Below are positions 31,452 to 41,023 of a DNA stretch of 64,000 nt, piece after piece; positions within the stretch are counted from its first letter, which is position 1, and every line of letters begins with the position of its first letter. Below the pieces are notes generated by a model, which did no database searches, was not told the DNA's origin, and saw only the letters and a program-made list of their open reading frames with translations. A program made the position numbers and the translations under genes. This DNA comes from Vibrio sp. PID17_43. GTDB lineage: Bacteria > Pseudomonadota > Gammaproteobacteria > Enterobacterales > Vibrionaceae. The DNA lies in NCBI RefSeq assembly GCF_002608565.1, contig NZ_LIXM01000017.1, positions 44,189-108,188 on the forward strand. The letters run 5' to 3'.

Positions 31452-31733
31452 GCTCACCCTCGAACTTTGGCAATCAATTATTTAATTTTCTTTTTGGCTT
31501 CTTGTTACCAAGCAAGCCGCATAATCCAGAACTGTGCGTTATGTTACATTTCCTCAATAGGAATACCAATGAAAACACACATTTTTATGTAACTTTTCTA
31601 CTTATGTAAGAGTATTACAGTTTATCTTGGTGACTTTGTTGATTCACATCAGGATCAAGATTCTTAATAAGTATTGATGGAAAGATAGTCAATAAGCGCC
31701 TATTTGTCGTTAGTGCTACCGATTTTTGGATTA

Positions 31734-32642
31734 CTACCAATCTTGTGCTTTTTGCTCTTTCTCTGGTCCAAACACCACCGATATCGGGTCTTGATGGATC
31801 AAAACATCGGCCTCTGGGAATCGCGCCAATAACTTATCTTCCACCTTATCTGCAATAAGGTGCGCTTCAATCAGGCGTAAATTATCATCCAATTCCAAAT
31901 GCAGCTGGATAAAACGCGTTGGTCCGGACATGCGTGTACGCAGTTGGTGCACACCTAACACCCCCTCTACTTCAAAACATTCCGCACGAATTTGCTCAAG
32001 CTCTTCTTCCGGTAACTGTCGGTCAAGTAAGGTTTGAATCGCCTCAGTGACCATCTTAAATGCGCTGTAAAGAATAAAGATGCCGATTCCCACCGCAAAC
32101 GCCGCATCGGCTTGCGTCACACCAAAGTAGCTAAGACCCAATGCCACCATAATGGCCGCATTCATATATAGGTCAGTTTGGTAATGCAGAGAATCTGCCG
32201 CAATTGCCTGACTGCCAGTGACGCGCACGACGTGCTTTTGGAACATCACTAACCCCAAGGTCACAACAATGGCGAATAGTGATACGTAAACCCCCAATTC
32301 AGGGGCATGCAAATCCTGAGGACGGAAGAAACGCTCGATACCATTTAAGATGAGGAAAACCGCCGAACCAGAAATAAACATCGCTTGCGCTAACGCCGCT
32401 AACGACTCCGCTTTACCATGCCCAAAGGTGTGCTCTCGGTCAGCAGGTTGTAAGGCGAAGCGAACCACGATGAGGTTCACTACCGAAGCTGCAATGTCCA
32501 GCATCGAGTCAATTAACGATGCCAACAGACTGACAGAACCGGTCACCCACCAGGTGATGACTTTCATAATGAGAAGAAGTGTCGCCACAATGGTTGCAGC
32601 CCATGCCGCAGTTGTGACGAGTCGTGCATATTGGTATTTCAT
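31734..32642 (-). CDS. fieF: cation-efflux pump FieF (CDF family)
   Basis: A 302-residue inner-membrane antiporter that exports zinc, ferrous iron and related divalent metals for protons. Six helices are predicted; the transport site is visible as DSMLD in helix 2 and HYQTD in helix 5. The linker GHGKAESLAALAQ and a C-terminal cytoplasmic metal-sensing domain are present. It closely follows the E. coli FieF/YiiP pattern. An ATG at 32642 is taken as start; a TTG two codons earlier is possible. It lies beside cpxP, as in E. coli. Confidence 0.93.
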   Translation of the reverse strand: MKYQYARLVTTAAWAATIVATLLLIMKVITWWVTGSVSLLASLIDSMLDIAASVVNLIVVRFALQPADREHTFGHGKAESLAALAQAMFISGSAVFLILNGIERFFRPQDLHAPELGVYVSLFAIVVTLGLVMFQKHVVRVTGSQAIAADSLHYQTDLYMNAAIMVALGLSYFGVTQADAAFAVGIGIFILYSAFKMVTEAIQTLLDRQLPEEELEQIRAECFEVEGVLGVHQLRTRMSGPTRFIQLHLELDDNLRLIEAHLIADKVEDKLLARFPEADVLIHQDPISVVFGPEKEQKAQDW

Positions 32643-32765
32643 AATCAAGGAGTTAACTCAAGCCGTGTGTTGATTATACCTCGTTACGGTATTAATGAGT
32701 ATGACATTACAGGATCAAAAAGGGGCAGTACGGTGACTGCCCCTTAGGATTCATTCAGCTCACAA

Positions 32766-33278
32766 TTAGCTGCTATGGTGTTTTTGCATGCGCTTTTGCA
32801 TTTTTTCACCACACTCTTGTTGACGCTCTTTTTGAAGTTCAACAAATTTCACTTTTTGCTCAGGTGTCAGAACGCTCAGCATCTGGTGCTTTTTCTCCAT
32901 CATCTTCACGCGGCGCTCAGTTTGCTTCTCAACCATCTCTTTTGCTAGGTCGTTTGCAGCTGCCTCGTCAAAGTTATCAGCCAACAGCAATGCTTGCATT
33001 TTCGCGTGATGGGCTTGACGTTCTGCCGTGCGAGCTTGGTGATGCTCTGCATAGTTGGCTTTCATGTCCGCTTTGTTTGCTTTACGCATTTCTTTTAGCT
33101 TATCTTTTTGTGCATCCGTTAGGTCTAGTTGACGCATAAAGTCGCGATCCATACCCTGGCCACACTCACCGCGAGGGCCTTTGTGATGATCTTTACCACC
33201 GAATGCAAATGCGCTCGCTGCACCTAGAGTAAGTGGTAGGATAACAGCAGCTAGTACTAATTTTTTTGCAGATTTCAT
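32766..33278 (-). CDS. cpxP: CpxP-family periplasmic stress protein
   Basis: A 170-residue periplasmic protein with a signal peptide (MKSAKKLVLAAVILPLTLGA, then ASAFA). The mature part is helical, Lys/His/Gln-rich and has the two LTxxQ motifs of the CpxP/Spy fold (LDLTDAQKDKL and LSVLTPEQKVKF). CpxP binds and restrains the sensor CpxA until misfolded proteins draw it away. A consensus CpxR box lies about 100 bases upstream, supporting direct control by CpxR. A paralogue follows at 33524. Confidence 0.88.
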   Translation of the reverse strand: MKSAKKLVLAAVILPLTLGAASAFAFGGKDHHKGPRGECGQGMDRDFMRQLDLTDAQKDKLKEMRKANKADMKANYAEHHQARTAERQAHHAKMQALLLADNFDEAAANDLAKEMVEKQTERRVKMMEKKHQMLSVLTPEQKVKFVELQKERQQECGEKMQKRMQKHHSS

Positions 33279-33376
33279 AATTTGATTCCTTACACAGGTT
33301 AGTCATTCTATTGAGCTGCTCTCACAGCACTTAAGTGTAGAATACGACCTGCCAGGTAAAGCAACGTATAAGGAGC

Positions 33377-33391
33377 GTAAATAAGCGTAAA
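33377..33391. promoter_or_regulatory. consensus CpxR box upstream of cpxP
   Basis: GTAAATAAGCGTAAA is an exact match to the CpxR recognition pattern GTAAA-N5-GTAAA, about 100 bases before the cpxP start. Confidence 0.75.
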
Positions 33392-33523
33392 GGCCTATTT
33401 TATTAATTTTTCCTCTCTCGTCATAAAAGGAAAATACCTGGTCGCTCCAGTTACCTGTTCAAACCAGAAGTAAGTGACAGACACTCATCAGTACATTAAG
33501 AATATAAAAGAGGCTTTGACGCA

Positions 33524-34033
33524 TTATTCAGCCATATTCGAATCATTGCGTTGGTGTCTTTTATTACTGCACTCTTTTTGGCGGTCATCTTGAAGCTGCA
33601 CAAATTTCGCTTTTTGTTCCGTCGTTAATACGCTCAGCATCTCATGTTTATTCTTCATCATTTGAACACTTCGTTCAGCTTGTATCGCGGCCACCTCTTG
33701 AGCAAACCCGTTTGCTTTTGCGTGGTTAAACTCACTCTCTAATACGATCGCTTGCATTCTCTGATGTCGCTCCTTTTGCTCCACCTTTCGATTAACATTA
33801 GTCTGCTTCTTCTCCTGCTTATGCGCTTCTCGTATCGATTTTAGCTTCGCTTTTTGTTCATCCGTTAAATCGAGTTGATGCACCATTCCGCGATCCAAAT
33901 TCATCGAAATACCACATTTGTCATGGAATTTTTCATCATACTCTTGCTCATGGCTATCGGCTATGGCACTAGTCGATGCAAATACTAAGGGAAGTATCAG
34001 CATCTCAATAGTACGGCTTTTAAGACGTTTCAT
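33524..34033 (-). CDS. second CpxP-like periplasmic protein
   Basis: A 169-residue paralogue of the neighbouring CpxP. It has a basic start and hydrophobic stretch ending near TSAIADS (signal peptide) and the two LTxxQ motifs (LDLTDEQKAKL and LSVLTTEQKAKF). The spacing of motifs is the same as in the first copy, but much of the rest has diverged. The ATG at 34033 has AAGGA upstream and starts a good signal peptide, so it is preferred to an earlier in-frame start. It is divergent from cpxR across a consensus CpxR box, the place where cpxP usually lies. Confidence 0.83.
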   Translation of the reverse strand: MKRLKSRTIEMLILPLVFASTSAIADSHEQEYDEKFHDKCGISMNLDRGMVHQLDLTDEQKAKLKSIREAHKQEKKQTNVNRKVEQKERHQRMQAIVLESEFNHAKANGFAQEVAAIQAERSVQMMKNKHEMLSVLTTEQKAKFVQLQDDRQKECSNKRHQRNDSNMAE

Positions 34034-34117
34034 AAGTACATTCCTTATTTTATTCACTGATGAACTCTCCACATGCTCAATAATCTTGAGTACATGCAGT
34101 AAAGAGACATAAACAGA

Positions 34118-34132
34118 GTAAATAATCGTAAA
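34118..34132. promoter_or_regulatory. consensus CpxR box between the second cpxP-like gene and cpxRA
   Basis: GTAAATAATCGTAAA matches GTAAA-N5-GTAAA exactly, and a further GTAAA lies at 34099-34103. The position in the divergent region suits autoregulation of cpxRA as well as control of the CpxP-like gene. Confidence 0.78.
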
Positions 34133-34210
34133 GAGTCATTTTCAGGCGCTTCGCAGACTCTCATAACAATGTAATATTAGAACAACTATGAATGATTAGT
34201 AGGTACTTAA

Positions 34211-34900
34211 ATGGCAAACATTCTTTTGATTGATGACGATACCGAGCTAACTAGCTTGCTAAAAGAAGTGCTAAGCTTTGAAGGTTTTGACGTCACTGAA
34301 GCCAATGATGGCGAAGCAGGTTTAATGGCCATGAGTAGCGAGATCGATCTTATCTTACTCGACGTCATGATGCCGAAACTCAATGGAATGGAAACCCTAA
34401 AACGCTTACGTGAAAGCTGGGAAACGCCGGTATTGATGTTAACGGCGAAAGGCGAAGAAATTGATCGTGTGATCGGCCTAGAGCTTGGCGCGGACGATTA
34501 CCTACCTAAGCCTTTTAGTGATCGTGAATTGCTGGCGCGTATCCGTGCGATTTTACGCCGTACCAGCAGCACACAAAAAAGCGCTAAAAATAGTGACTGC
34601 ATTGAGTACCAAGAAATCAAACTCTACCCAGGCAAACAAGAAGCGTACTGCGACAACGCACTAATGGACTTAACCACCACAGAATTCGCTCTACTAACCC
34701 ACTTTGTGCAAAACCCAGGGCAAATACTGACCAAAGAGACACTGAGTCTCGATGTGCTTGGTAAGCGCTTGGCAGCTTTCGACCGCGCTATTGATATGCA
34801 CGTATCTAACCTACGTAAGAAATTGCCAGATAAAAGCAATGGTAAACCAAGGATTAAAACCCTACGTGGGCGTGGTTACATGTTGATTGAGGAGGATTAA
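34211..34900 (+). CDS. cpxR: envelope-stress response regulator CpxR
   Basis: A 229-residue OmpR-type regulator. The receiver domain has the acidic DDD near residues 8-10, the phospho-acceptor Asp51 (LILLDVMMPKLNG) and Lys in DYLPKPFSDREL. The C-terminal winged helix (about 130-229) ends in RIKTLRGRGYMLIEED. It activates envelope protein folding and quality-control genes when phosphorylated by CpxA. It overlaps cpxA by one base. Confidence 0.95.
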   Translation: MANILLIDDDTELTSLLKEVLSFEGFDVTEANDGEAGLMAMSSEIDLILLDVMMPKLNGMETLKRLRESWETPVLMLTAKGEEIDRVIGLELGADDYLPKPFSDRELLARIRAILRRTSSTQKSAKNSDCIEYQEIKLYPGKQEAYCDNALMDLTTTEFALLTHFVQNPGQILTKETLSLDVLGKRLAAFDRAIDMHVSNLRKKLPDKSNGKPRIKTLRGRGYMLIEED

Positions 34901-36294
34901 TGCGCTCGTCACGCTTCAAACTGCCGAAGATAAATAGCTTGTATGGACGCATCTTTGCCATCTTTTGGTTCACCATGTTTTTGGTTTTAATGGCCGTACT
35001 GTCATTGCCCCATTTGGATCCACGTAAAGCTCGCGATATCCCACAAGATCACTATCTGCGCATGATTGAAATCCGCGATCGCATTGAAAAGAAGTACCAA
35101 AAAGAAAAGAATCTCGGAAAAATCCTATTTAGCGTCGAAGGCCATCGCCCTAGCAAGCATGATCCTCGCCCACAAGTGTTCTTTTCTGATTACGATGGAA
35201 ACGTGCTGACCTCAGCAGAGAGTAGCGATTTTCGCATGCGTGCGATGCAAAACTTTGTCACCAGCATTGACGATCAAAAACAGCCAAAGCAAAAACTTTA
35301 TGGTCACTATATGATTGCAGGGCCAATGCCGATTCAACTCGCAGGCTCCGACCTCTTGATGTACGTTGGGTTTAAGTGGAATCAGCCACCGCCAATCATG
35401 TTGCGTCTGTTTGATCATCCATTGCAGCTACTATTGGCGGTGATGGCGGCGAGTACACCACTATTGTTGTGGCTAGCATGGGCATTAAGCCAGCCCGCAC
35501 GTCGATTGGAAACGGCCGCCCAGCGTGTGGCAAAAGGGGAGTTTGTTATCGACCCAAACCTTGAAAAAGGCACCACCGAATTTCGTCAAGCAGGAGCGAG
35601 CTTTAATCAAATGGTTGAAGCGGTAAATCAGATGATTTCCGGTCAGCAACGTTTGTTGTCTGATATTTCCCATGAATTACGCTCACCACTGACTCGCCTA
35701 CGAATGGCAAGTGCACTGGCTACAAGAAAGCAAGGTGAAAGCCCTGAGTTAATCCGAATTGACACCGAAGCACAGCGCCTTGAACAGATGATCGCAGAGC
35801 TGCTCGAGCTCTCTCGCATGCAAGTGAACAGTCATATGAACCGTGAGACTCAGCCGATTGCCAGCTTATGGGAAGAGATCATCAAGGATGCTCAATTTGA
35901 AGCCGAGCAAATGGACAAGACGCTCAGCTATTCAGATTTACCTGACCGCACCATTTCTGGTAATCCAAAGCTGCTTATGAGCGCCGTTGAGAACATCATC
36001 CGTAATGCGGTTTATTATGGAAAAGACCAAGTAAACGTCGATATTCAAGACCACGTTGATACACTAAAAATTACCGTCGATGATAATGGTGATGGAGTGC
36101 CTGAAGATGAATTGGATGCAATATTCCGCCCGTTTTATCGCGTCTCTACTGCTCGTGATCGTCACTCAGGAGGAACGGGACTAGGCTTAACCATCACCGA
36201 GAGTGCGATTCGTCAGCACAGTGGCTCGATCGTGGCCAGTCGCAGTCCGTTAGGCGGTCTGCGAGTCACGATCGAGCTCCCGTTATTCAACTAA
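34900..36294 (+). CDS. cpxA: envelope-stress sensor kinase CpxA
   Basis: A 464-residue sensor histidine kinase. Parts in order: a membrane helix at about 13-32, a periplasmic sensor region that binds CpxP, a second helix at about 175-195, a HAMP linker, the dimerisation helix with phospho-His258 (LLSDISHELRSPLTRLR), and the ATPase domain with N box (ENIIRNAVYYG), G1 (DDNGDGVP) and G2 (GGTGLGLTI). The start overlaps the cpxR stop (TAATG), implying coupled translation. Confidence 0.95.
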   Translation: MRSSRFKLPKINSLYGRIFAIFWFTMFLVLMAVLSLPHLDPRKARDIPQDHYLRMIEIRDRIEKKYQKEKNLGKILFSVEGHRPSKHDPRPQVFFSDYDGNVLTSAESSDFRMRAMQNFVTSIDDQKQPKQKLYGHYMIAGPMPIQLAGSDLLMYVGFKWNQPPPIMLRLFDHPLQLLLAVMAASTPLLLWLAWALSQPARRLETAAQRVAKGEFVIDPNLEKGTTEFRQAGASFNQMVEAVNQMISGQQRLLSDISHELRSPLTRLRMASALATRKQGESPELIRIDTEAQRLEQMIAELLELSRMQVNSHMNRETQPIASLWEEIIKDAQFEAEQMDKTLSYSDLPDRTISGNPKLLMSAVENIIRNAVYYGKDQVNVDIQDHVDTLKITVDDNGDGVPEDELDAIFRPFYRVSTARDRHSGGTGLGLTITESAIRQHSGSIVASRSPLGGLRVTIELPLFN

Positions 36295-36397
36295 CAATTT
36301 GAGCGACTGAATACGTTCGTCGCTCATCTCTCTAATGCATACCAATAGCAGTTAGGTATATACTGCCCTTCTCTTTTAACCAATCGAATTCATTACC

Positions 36398-36877
36398 ATG
36401 TTTGATATCGCTCTATACGAACCAGAAATCGCGCCGAACACCGGCAACATCATTCGCCTGTGTGCTAACTGTGGTGCGAATCTTCACCTGATTGAGCCAC
36501 TTGGTTTCGATCTGGAAGAGAAGAAAGTTCGCCGCGCAGGGTTGGATTACCACGATTTGGCGCGAGTAACCCGCCATAAGAGCTATCAAGCATTCTTGGC
36601 ATACCTAGACAAAGAGAAACAAGGTAACTACCGCCTATTCGCTTGTACTACAAAAACGACCGGTCATCACGTAGATCCACAATACCAAACTGGTGACGTA
36701 CTCATGTTTGGTCCAGAGACTCGCGGCTTGCCTGCTGAAGTGATTGATAGTCTGCCGATGGAACAACGAATCCGCATTCCGATGATGCCAGATGCACGTA
36801 GCCTAAACTTATCGAACGCGGTGGCGATCATTGCGTTTGAAGCATGGCGTCAAATGGGCTTTGAAGGCGCACTATAA
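36398..36877 (+). CDS. trmL: tRNA (cytidine/uridine-34 2'-O)-methyltransferase TrmL
   Basis: A 159-residue SPOUT-fold enzyme that methylates the ribose of the wobble base of two leucine tRNAs. [20 protein letters not shown] near the start and the knotted SAM site [10 protein letters not shown] and [18 protein letters not shown] near the end are typical. In cytoplasm as a dimer. It is monocistronic, convergent with fxsA. Confidence 0.95.
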   Translation: MFDIALYEPEIAPNTGNIIRLCANCGANLHLIEPLGFDLEEKKVRRAGLDYHDLARVTRHKSYQAFLAYLDKEKQGNYRLFACTTKTTGHHVDPQYQTGDVLMFGPETRGLPAEVIDSLPMEQRIRIPMMPDARSLNLSNAVAIIAFEAWRQMGFEGAL

Positions 36878-36898
36878 AGCAACACAAACTGAAGATAC

Positions 36899-36927
36899 AA
36901 AAAAGGGCGCATCATGCGCCCTTTTAC
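36899..36927. terminator. bidirectional terminator between trmL and fxsA
   Basis: AAAAGGGCGCA/TGCGCCCTTTT stem with a 3-base loop, followed by T residues on the plus strand and preceded by A residues, between convergent genes. Confidence 0.88.
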
Positions 36928-36949
36928 TTTTCTACGAGCTGTACCGTTA

Positions 36950-37468
36950 TCAATTTAGCTTATTGCGGTCATCGTCGTCTTTGCGTTCGTACTCACCTTC
37001 AAAGGTATTGCCGTTATCCGACTTGGAATCAAACGGGTCACGACGAAATGGGTCTTGCTCAAATGGATCTTGATTTGAGTAATTCGCGTGGAAGCCACCA
37101 CCATTCATGGTCTTCACCACCATCTTACTCATTAAGTACTTAGCCAGCGCCACGCGCGGCGCAGGTAATAGCACAATCATACCTAACGCGTCAGTCATAA
37201 AACCTGGGGTTAATAGCAGTACACCTGCCACTGCCAGCATTACACCTTCAAAAATTTGCTGTGCAGGTAGCTCACCTTTCTCTAGACGCCCTTGTACCGA
37301 CATCATCGTCTGAATGCCTTGGCTGCGTACTAATGACGCGCCGACAAACGCCGTGATGAGCACCAATGCAATCGTAGGCCAGAGACCTAAAAAGCCTCCC
37401 ACCTGAATAAATAAGCCAATCTCAATGATCGGGACGAAAATAAACGCCAATAATAAGATAGGAAACAC
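36950..37468 (-). CDS. fxsA: FxsA-family membrane protein
   Basis: A 172-residue inner-membrane protein with three or four hydrophobic segments in the first 115 residues (FPILLLAFIFVPIIEIGLFI at the start) and a charged, disordered C-terminal tail rich in Asp, Arg and Asn. E. coli FxsA, when in excess, relieves exclusion of phage T7 by the F plasmid; its normal role is unknown. The start is taken as GTG at 37468 because AGGAGG lies five bases upstream; an earlier in-frame start would add 17 unrelated residues. In E. coli fxsA also sits upstream of aspA. Confidence 0.85.
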   Translation of the reverse strand: MFPILLLAFIFVPIIEIGLFIQVGGFLGLWPTIALVLITAFVGASLVRSQGIQTMMSVQGRLEKGELPAQQIFEGVMLAVAGVLLLTPGFMTDALGMIVLLPAPRVALAKYLMSKMVVKTMNGGGFHANYSNQDPFEQDPFRRDPFDSKSDNGNTFEGEYERKDDDDRNKLN

Positions 37469-37925
37469 ATGCCCTCCTTTGTTGAATTCAGTGTAATGGC
37501 AAAGCCGTACTAAGCTCAAACAAATCGTTGTAAAAAAGCGTGTTCATGTTCAAGGGAATGAATTGAAAGATACGCCCTATCGAATTAGGCGCTGATGCAC
37601 AGCAACAAAGAGAAAGAATGGATGCGCACATGTTAATGTAAGCTATTGAAAATTAAAAACTTAACACTATTGAAGTCCAAGCTTATCGAGATAAAACCTC
37701 TACCTACAAATGGTTATTAACATCCCATTCATACTTTGCAAATTATTGACGTGTCAAAAACGAAAAAGGTGATCTAGTTACTATTTTTATGCGCTAGGTA
37801 CAGTATCATGTTCAACATAAGTCAGGACGGATTTTCCAGCCAAAAACTCTGATGAATGGACTCTATACTGCAGAAATGGCTAATAAATAACTTCATTGTC
37901 AGAATTATCATCTAAGGATCCTGTT
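37469..37925. other. divergent fxsA-aspA intergenic region
   Basis: About 455 bases without a gene. It should hold the fxsA and aspA promoters. Two motifs stand out: an inverted repeat TTGAC-GT-GTCAA at 37746-37757 and, 11 bases on, a half-consensus CRP-like element with GTGATCTAG at 37763-37784. No exact FNR site is visible. Confidence 0.5.
37746..37784. promoter_or_regulatory. candidate operator region of aspA
   Basis: TTGAC-GT-GTCAA (37746-37757) has perfect 5-bp arms. The following GTGATCTAG (37769-37777) matches one side of the CRP consensus, with the other side poor. Binding by CRP or an FNR-like protein is a guess from position, about 150 bases before the start. Confidence 0.3.
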
Positions 37926-39377
37926 ATGGCTACCCTATCTGATGCTCCAAAAACAGCAAACCAAGCCACTCGTATCGAAGAAGATCTATTAGGTCAACGT
38001 CACGTCCCTGCTGATGCTTACTACGGCATCCACACGCTTCGCGCGATCGAAAACTTTAATATCTCTAGCAGCACCATTTCTGACGTGCCTGAATTTGTTC
38101 GCGGCATGGTGATGACCAAGAAAGCGGCGGCATTAGCAAACAAAGAGCTAGGTGCGATTCCAAAAGACGTAGCAAACTACATCCTTGAAGCGTGTGATTT
38201 GATCCTTGAAACAGGTAAGTGCATGGATCAGTTCCCATCAGACGTATTCCAAGGTGGTGCGGGCACGTCAGTGAACATGAACACGAACGAAGTTATCGCC
38301 AACGTTGCGCTTGAACTGATGGGCAAGGAAAAAGGCCAGTACCAGTTCATCAACCCGAACGATCACGTAAACAAGAGCCAATCAACTAACTGTGCGTACC
38401 CAACGGGTTTCCGTATCGCGGTGTACAACAGTGTTCACCAGTTGATGGAAGCGATCGAATACCTAAAAGGCGCGTTCGAACTTAAAGCTCAAGAATTCAA
38501 AAATATCTTGAAGATGGGCCGTACTCAGCTTCAAGATGCGGTTCCTATGACGGTGGGTCAAGAGTTCCACGCATGGGCAGTCACACTAAACGAAGAGATT
38601 CGTGCACTAGATTACACGTCTAAGCTACTACTAGAAATCAACCTAGGTGCAACGGCGATCGGTACCGGTCTAAACGCACCAACAGGTTACCAAGCACTAG
38701 CGGTGAAACACCTAGCTGAAGTAACGGGCCTAGAAGTGGTTGCAGCAGAAGACTTAATCGAAGCAACGTCTGACTGCGGTGCTTACGTAATGACGCACGG
38801 TGCACTAAAACGTCTAGCCGTAAAACTATCGAAGATCTGCAACGACCTTCGTCTACTTTCTTCTGGTCCACGTTCAGGTTTAAACGAGCTGAACCTACCA
38901 GAAATGCAAGCTGGTTCTTCAATCATGCCAGCGAAAGTAAACCCAGTGATCCCAGAAGTAGTAAACCAAGTTTGCTTCAAAGTTCTCGGTAACGACAACA
39001 CGGTTTCTTTCGCAGCAGAAGGCGGCCAGCTACAGCTAAACGTCATGGAGCCAGTGATCGCACAAAGTGTGTTTGAGTCTATCTCTCTGCTACATAACGC
39101 GTGTGTGAACCTACGTGACAAATGTATCGATGGCATCACGGTGAACAAAGAAGTTTGTGAGAACTACGTCTACAATTCTATCGGAATCGTGACTTACCTA
39201 AACCCATACATCGGCCACCACGAAGGCGATATGGTAGGTAAGATCTGTGCAGAAACAGGTAAGAGCGTACGTGATGTGGTTCTAGAACGCGGTTTATTAA
39301 CGGCGGAAGAGCTAGATGACATCTTATCGGTTGAAAACTTCATGCATCCGACTTATAAAGCGAAACGCTACGAGTAA
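37926..39377 (+). CDS. aspA: aspartate ammonia-lyase
   Basis: A 483-residue enzyme that splits aspartate into fumarate and ammonium, feeding fumarate reductase. The fumarase/aspartase signature [20 protein letters not shown] is present, and [14 protein letters not shown] and [12 protein letters not shown] fit the family. The ATG at 37926 follows AAGGAT and is preferred to a TTG 30 bases up. It is followed by a terminator and then dcuA, as in E. coli. Confidence 0.95.
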   Translation: MATLSDAPKTANQATRIEEDLLGQRHVPADAYYGIHTLRAIENFNISSSTISDVPEFVRGMVMTKKAAALANKELGAIPKDVANYILEACDLILETGKCMDQFPSDVFQGGAGTSVNMNTNEVIANVALELMGKEKGQYQFINPNDHVNKSQSTNCAYPTGFRIAVYNSVHQLMEAIEYLKGAFELKAQEFKNILKMGRTQLQDAVPMTVGQEFHAWAVTLNEEIRALDYTSKLLLEINLGATAIGTGLNAPTGYQALAVKHLAEVTGLEVVAAEDLIEATSDCGAYVMTHGALKRLAVKLSKICNDLRLLSSGPRSGLNELNLPEMQAGSSIMPAKVNPVIPEVVNQVCFKVLGNDNTVSFAAEGGQLQLNVMEPVIAQSVFESISLLHNACVNLRDKCIDGITVNKEVCENYVYNSIGIVTYLNPYIGHHEGDMVGKICAETGKSVRDVVLERGLLTAEELDDILSVENFMHPTYKAKRYE

Positions 39378-39391
39378 TATTATTGAATAAT

Positions 39392-39416
39392 GGGTCCCAT
39401 ACGGGACCCTTTTTTA
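39392..39416 (+). terminator. rho-independent terminator after aspA
   Basis: GGGTCCC/GGGACCC stem with a 4-base loop followed by six T. It separates aspA from dcuA, so dcuA may depend on read-through or its own promoter. Confidence 0.85.
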
Positions 39417-39552
39417 GGCTTCTAAACGGTTAGCCACACTTTTTCTAAGCTTTATTACTGTGAGCCACGGCGATTCTGATTTTCTAAACACTTACATCAG
39501 CTCAAGTGTTCACAAAATCAGGATCAATAAAAAACTAAAAAGAGGTATCAAT

Positions 39553-40860
39553 ATGGTAATGGTCGAACTCTTCGTGGTTCTGCTCTTCATTTATTTGGGG
39601 GCAAGGATCGGTGGTATCGGCATTGGTTTTGCTGGTGGTGCCGGGGTCATTGCGTTGTCTATAATCCTAGGTGTTCCGACAAGCCAGTCTTACATCCCTG
39701 TCGATGTAATTCTGATCATCATGTCTGTCATTACCGCCATTGCGGCAATGCAGGTCGCTGGTGGTTTAGATTGGATGGTACAGGTTGCGGAAGACTTTTT
39801 GCGTAAACATCCAGAACGCATCACTTTTTACGCACCTATCGTGACATTCCTAATGACACTTATGGCCGGTACAGGTCATACGGCATTCTCTACTCTGCCT
39901 GTCATTGCAGAAGTAGCAAAAGGCCAAGGCGTTCGTCCTTCTCGTCCACTATCTATCGCGGTAGTCGCGTCGCAAATCGCGATCACAGCGTCGCCAATTT
40001 CAGCGGCCGTTGTTGCGTTTGCAGCAATGCTGCATCCGTTTGGCGTAGACTACCTAACACTACTGGCTATCTGTATCCCAACAACGTTTATCGCTTGTAT
40101 GATCGGTGCATTCGTCGCGAACTTCATGGGCTGTGAACTTAAAGATGATCCTGAGTACCAACATCGTCTAGAAAGCGGGCTAATCAAGCTGAGTACTGAA
40201 GCTAAGCGTGAAATCCTACCGACGGCGAAAAAGGCGACATTCATCTTCCTTGGCGCAATCGCACTAGTCGTGTGCTATGCGGCAGTAATCTCTGGCTCTA
40301 TTGGCCTAATCGAGAACCCTGCTCTAGGTCGTAACGAAGCAATCATGACCGTGATGCTTGCGGCAGCGGCTGCGATCGTATTGAGCTGTAAGATTGATGC
40401 CGACAAAATTCCATCGGCAGCAACATTCCGCTCTGGTATGACTGCATGTGTGTGTGTTCTTGGTGTGGCATGGCTAGGTTCGACGTTCGTTAACGCGCAC
40501 GTTGATGACATCAAAGAAGTCGCCGGTGCTCTACTGGCTGACTACCCATGGATGCTAGCACTTGTTCTATTCTTCGCATCGATGCTACTTTACTCTCAAG
40601 GTGCAACGACGGTTGCACTAATGCCAGCAGCACTAGCCATCGGTGTCGCGCCATTAACCGCAGTTGCGTCTTTTGCAGCCGTAAGTGCGCTATTCGTACT
40701 ACCGACTTACCCAACGCTACTTGCCGCGGTTGAGATGGACGACACGGGCTCGACTCGCATCGGTAAGTACGTATTCAACCACCCATTCTTCGTGCCAGGT
40801 GTTGCAACCATCGCGTCAGCGGTAGCGCTTGGCTTCGCATTTGGTGGCCTACTGCTCTAA
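39553..40860 (+). CDS. dcuA: anaerobic C4-dicarboxylate transporter, DcuA type
   Basis: A 435-residue inner-membrane protein with ten or more hydrophobic segments, length and sequence as DcuA. MVMVELFVVLLFIYLGARIG begins the protein, and ITASPISAAVVAFAAML is typical of the Dcu family. It exchanges aspartate or fumarate for succinate. The ATG at 39553 has an AGAGG element upstream; the longer reading frame to the left lacks a membrane-protein start. Pairing with aspA supports DcuA rather than DcuB. Confidence 0.92.
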   Translation: MVMVELFVVLLFIYLGARIGGIGIGFAGGAGVIALSIILGVPTSQSYIPVDVILIIMSVITAIAAMQVAGGLDWMVQVAEDFLRKHPERITFYAPIVTFLMTLMAGTGHTAFSTLPVIAEVAKGQGVRPSRPLSIAVVASQIAITASPISAAVVAFAAMLHPFGVDYLTLLAICIPTTFIACMIGAFVANFMGCELKDDPEYQHRLESGLIKLSTEAKREILPTAKKATFIFLGAIALVVCYAAVISGSIGLIENPALGRNEAIMTVMLAAAAAIVLSCKIDADKIPSAATFRSGMTACVCVLGVAWLGSTFVNAHVDDIKEVAGALLADYPWMLALVLFFASMLLYSQGATTVALMPAALAIGVAPLTAVASFAAVSALFVLPTYPTLLAAVEMDDTGSTRIGKYVFNHPFFVPGVATIASAVALGFAFGGLLL

Positions 40861-40880
40861 TAGAAACAGAGTCTTACTCA

Positions 40881-40902
40881 GGGAGCTTCGGCTCCCTTTT
40901 TT
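40881..40902 (+). terminator. rho-independent terminator of dcuA
   Basis: GGGAGC-TTCG-GCTCCC stem with a stable tetraloop, followed by six T. Confidence 0.9.
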
Positions 40903-41023
40903 CATTTCCTTGAATTTACACTTATCGCTTAATAAATCTTCATTTCCGTGAAACTTAATGACTAGTCAGCAGGTCTGATTGAGTTACACTAACGGCAATT
41001 ATCTAAGATGAATTAAACTTTTT

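Noticed and set aside
37746..37757. FNR site before aspA
   Set aside because: TTGAC-GT-GTCAA is 12 bases with a 2-base centre, not the 14-base TTGAT-N4-ATCAA arrangement.
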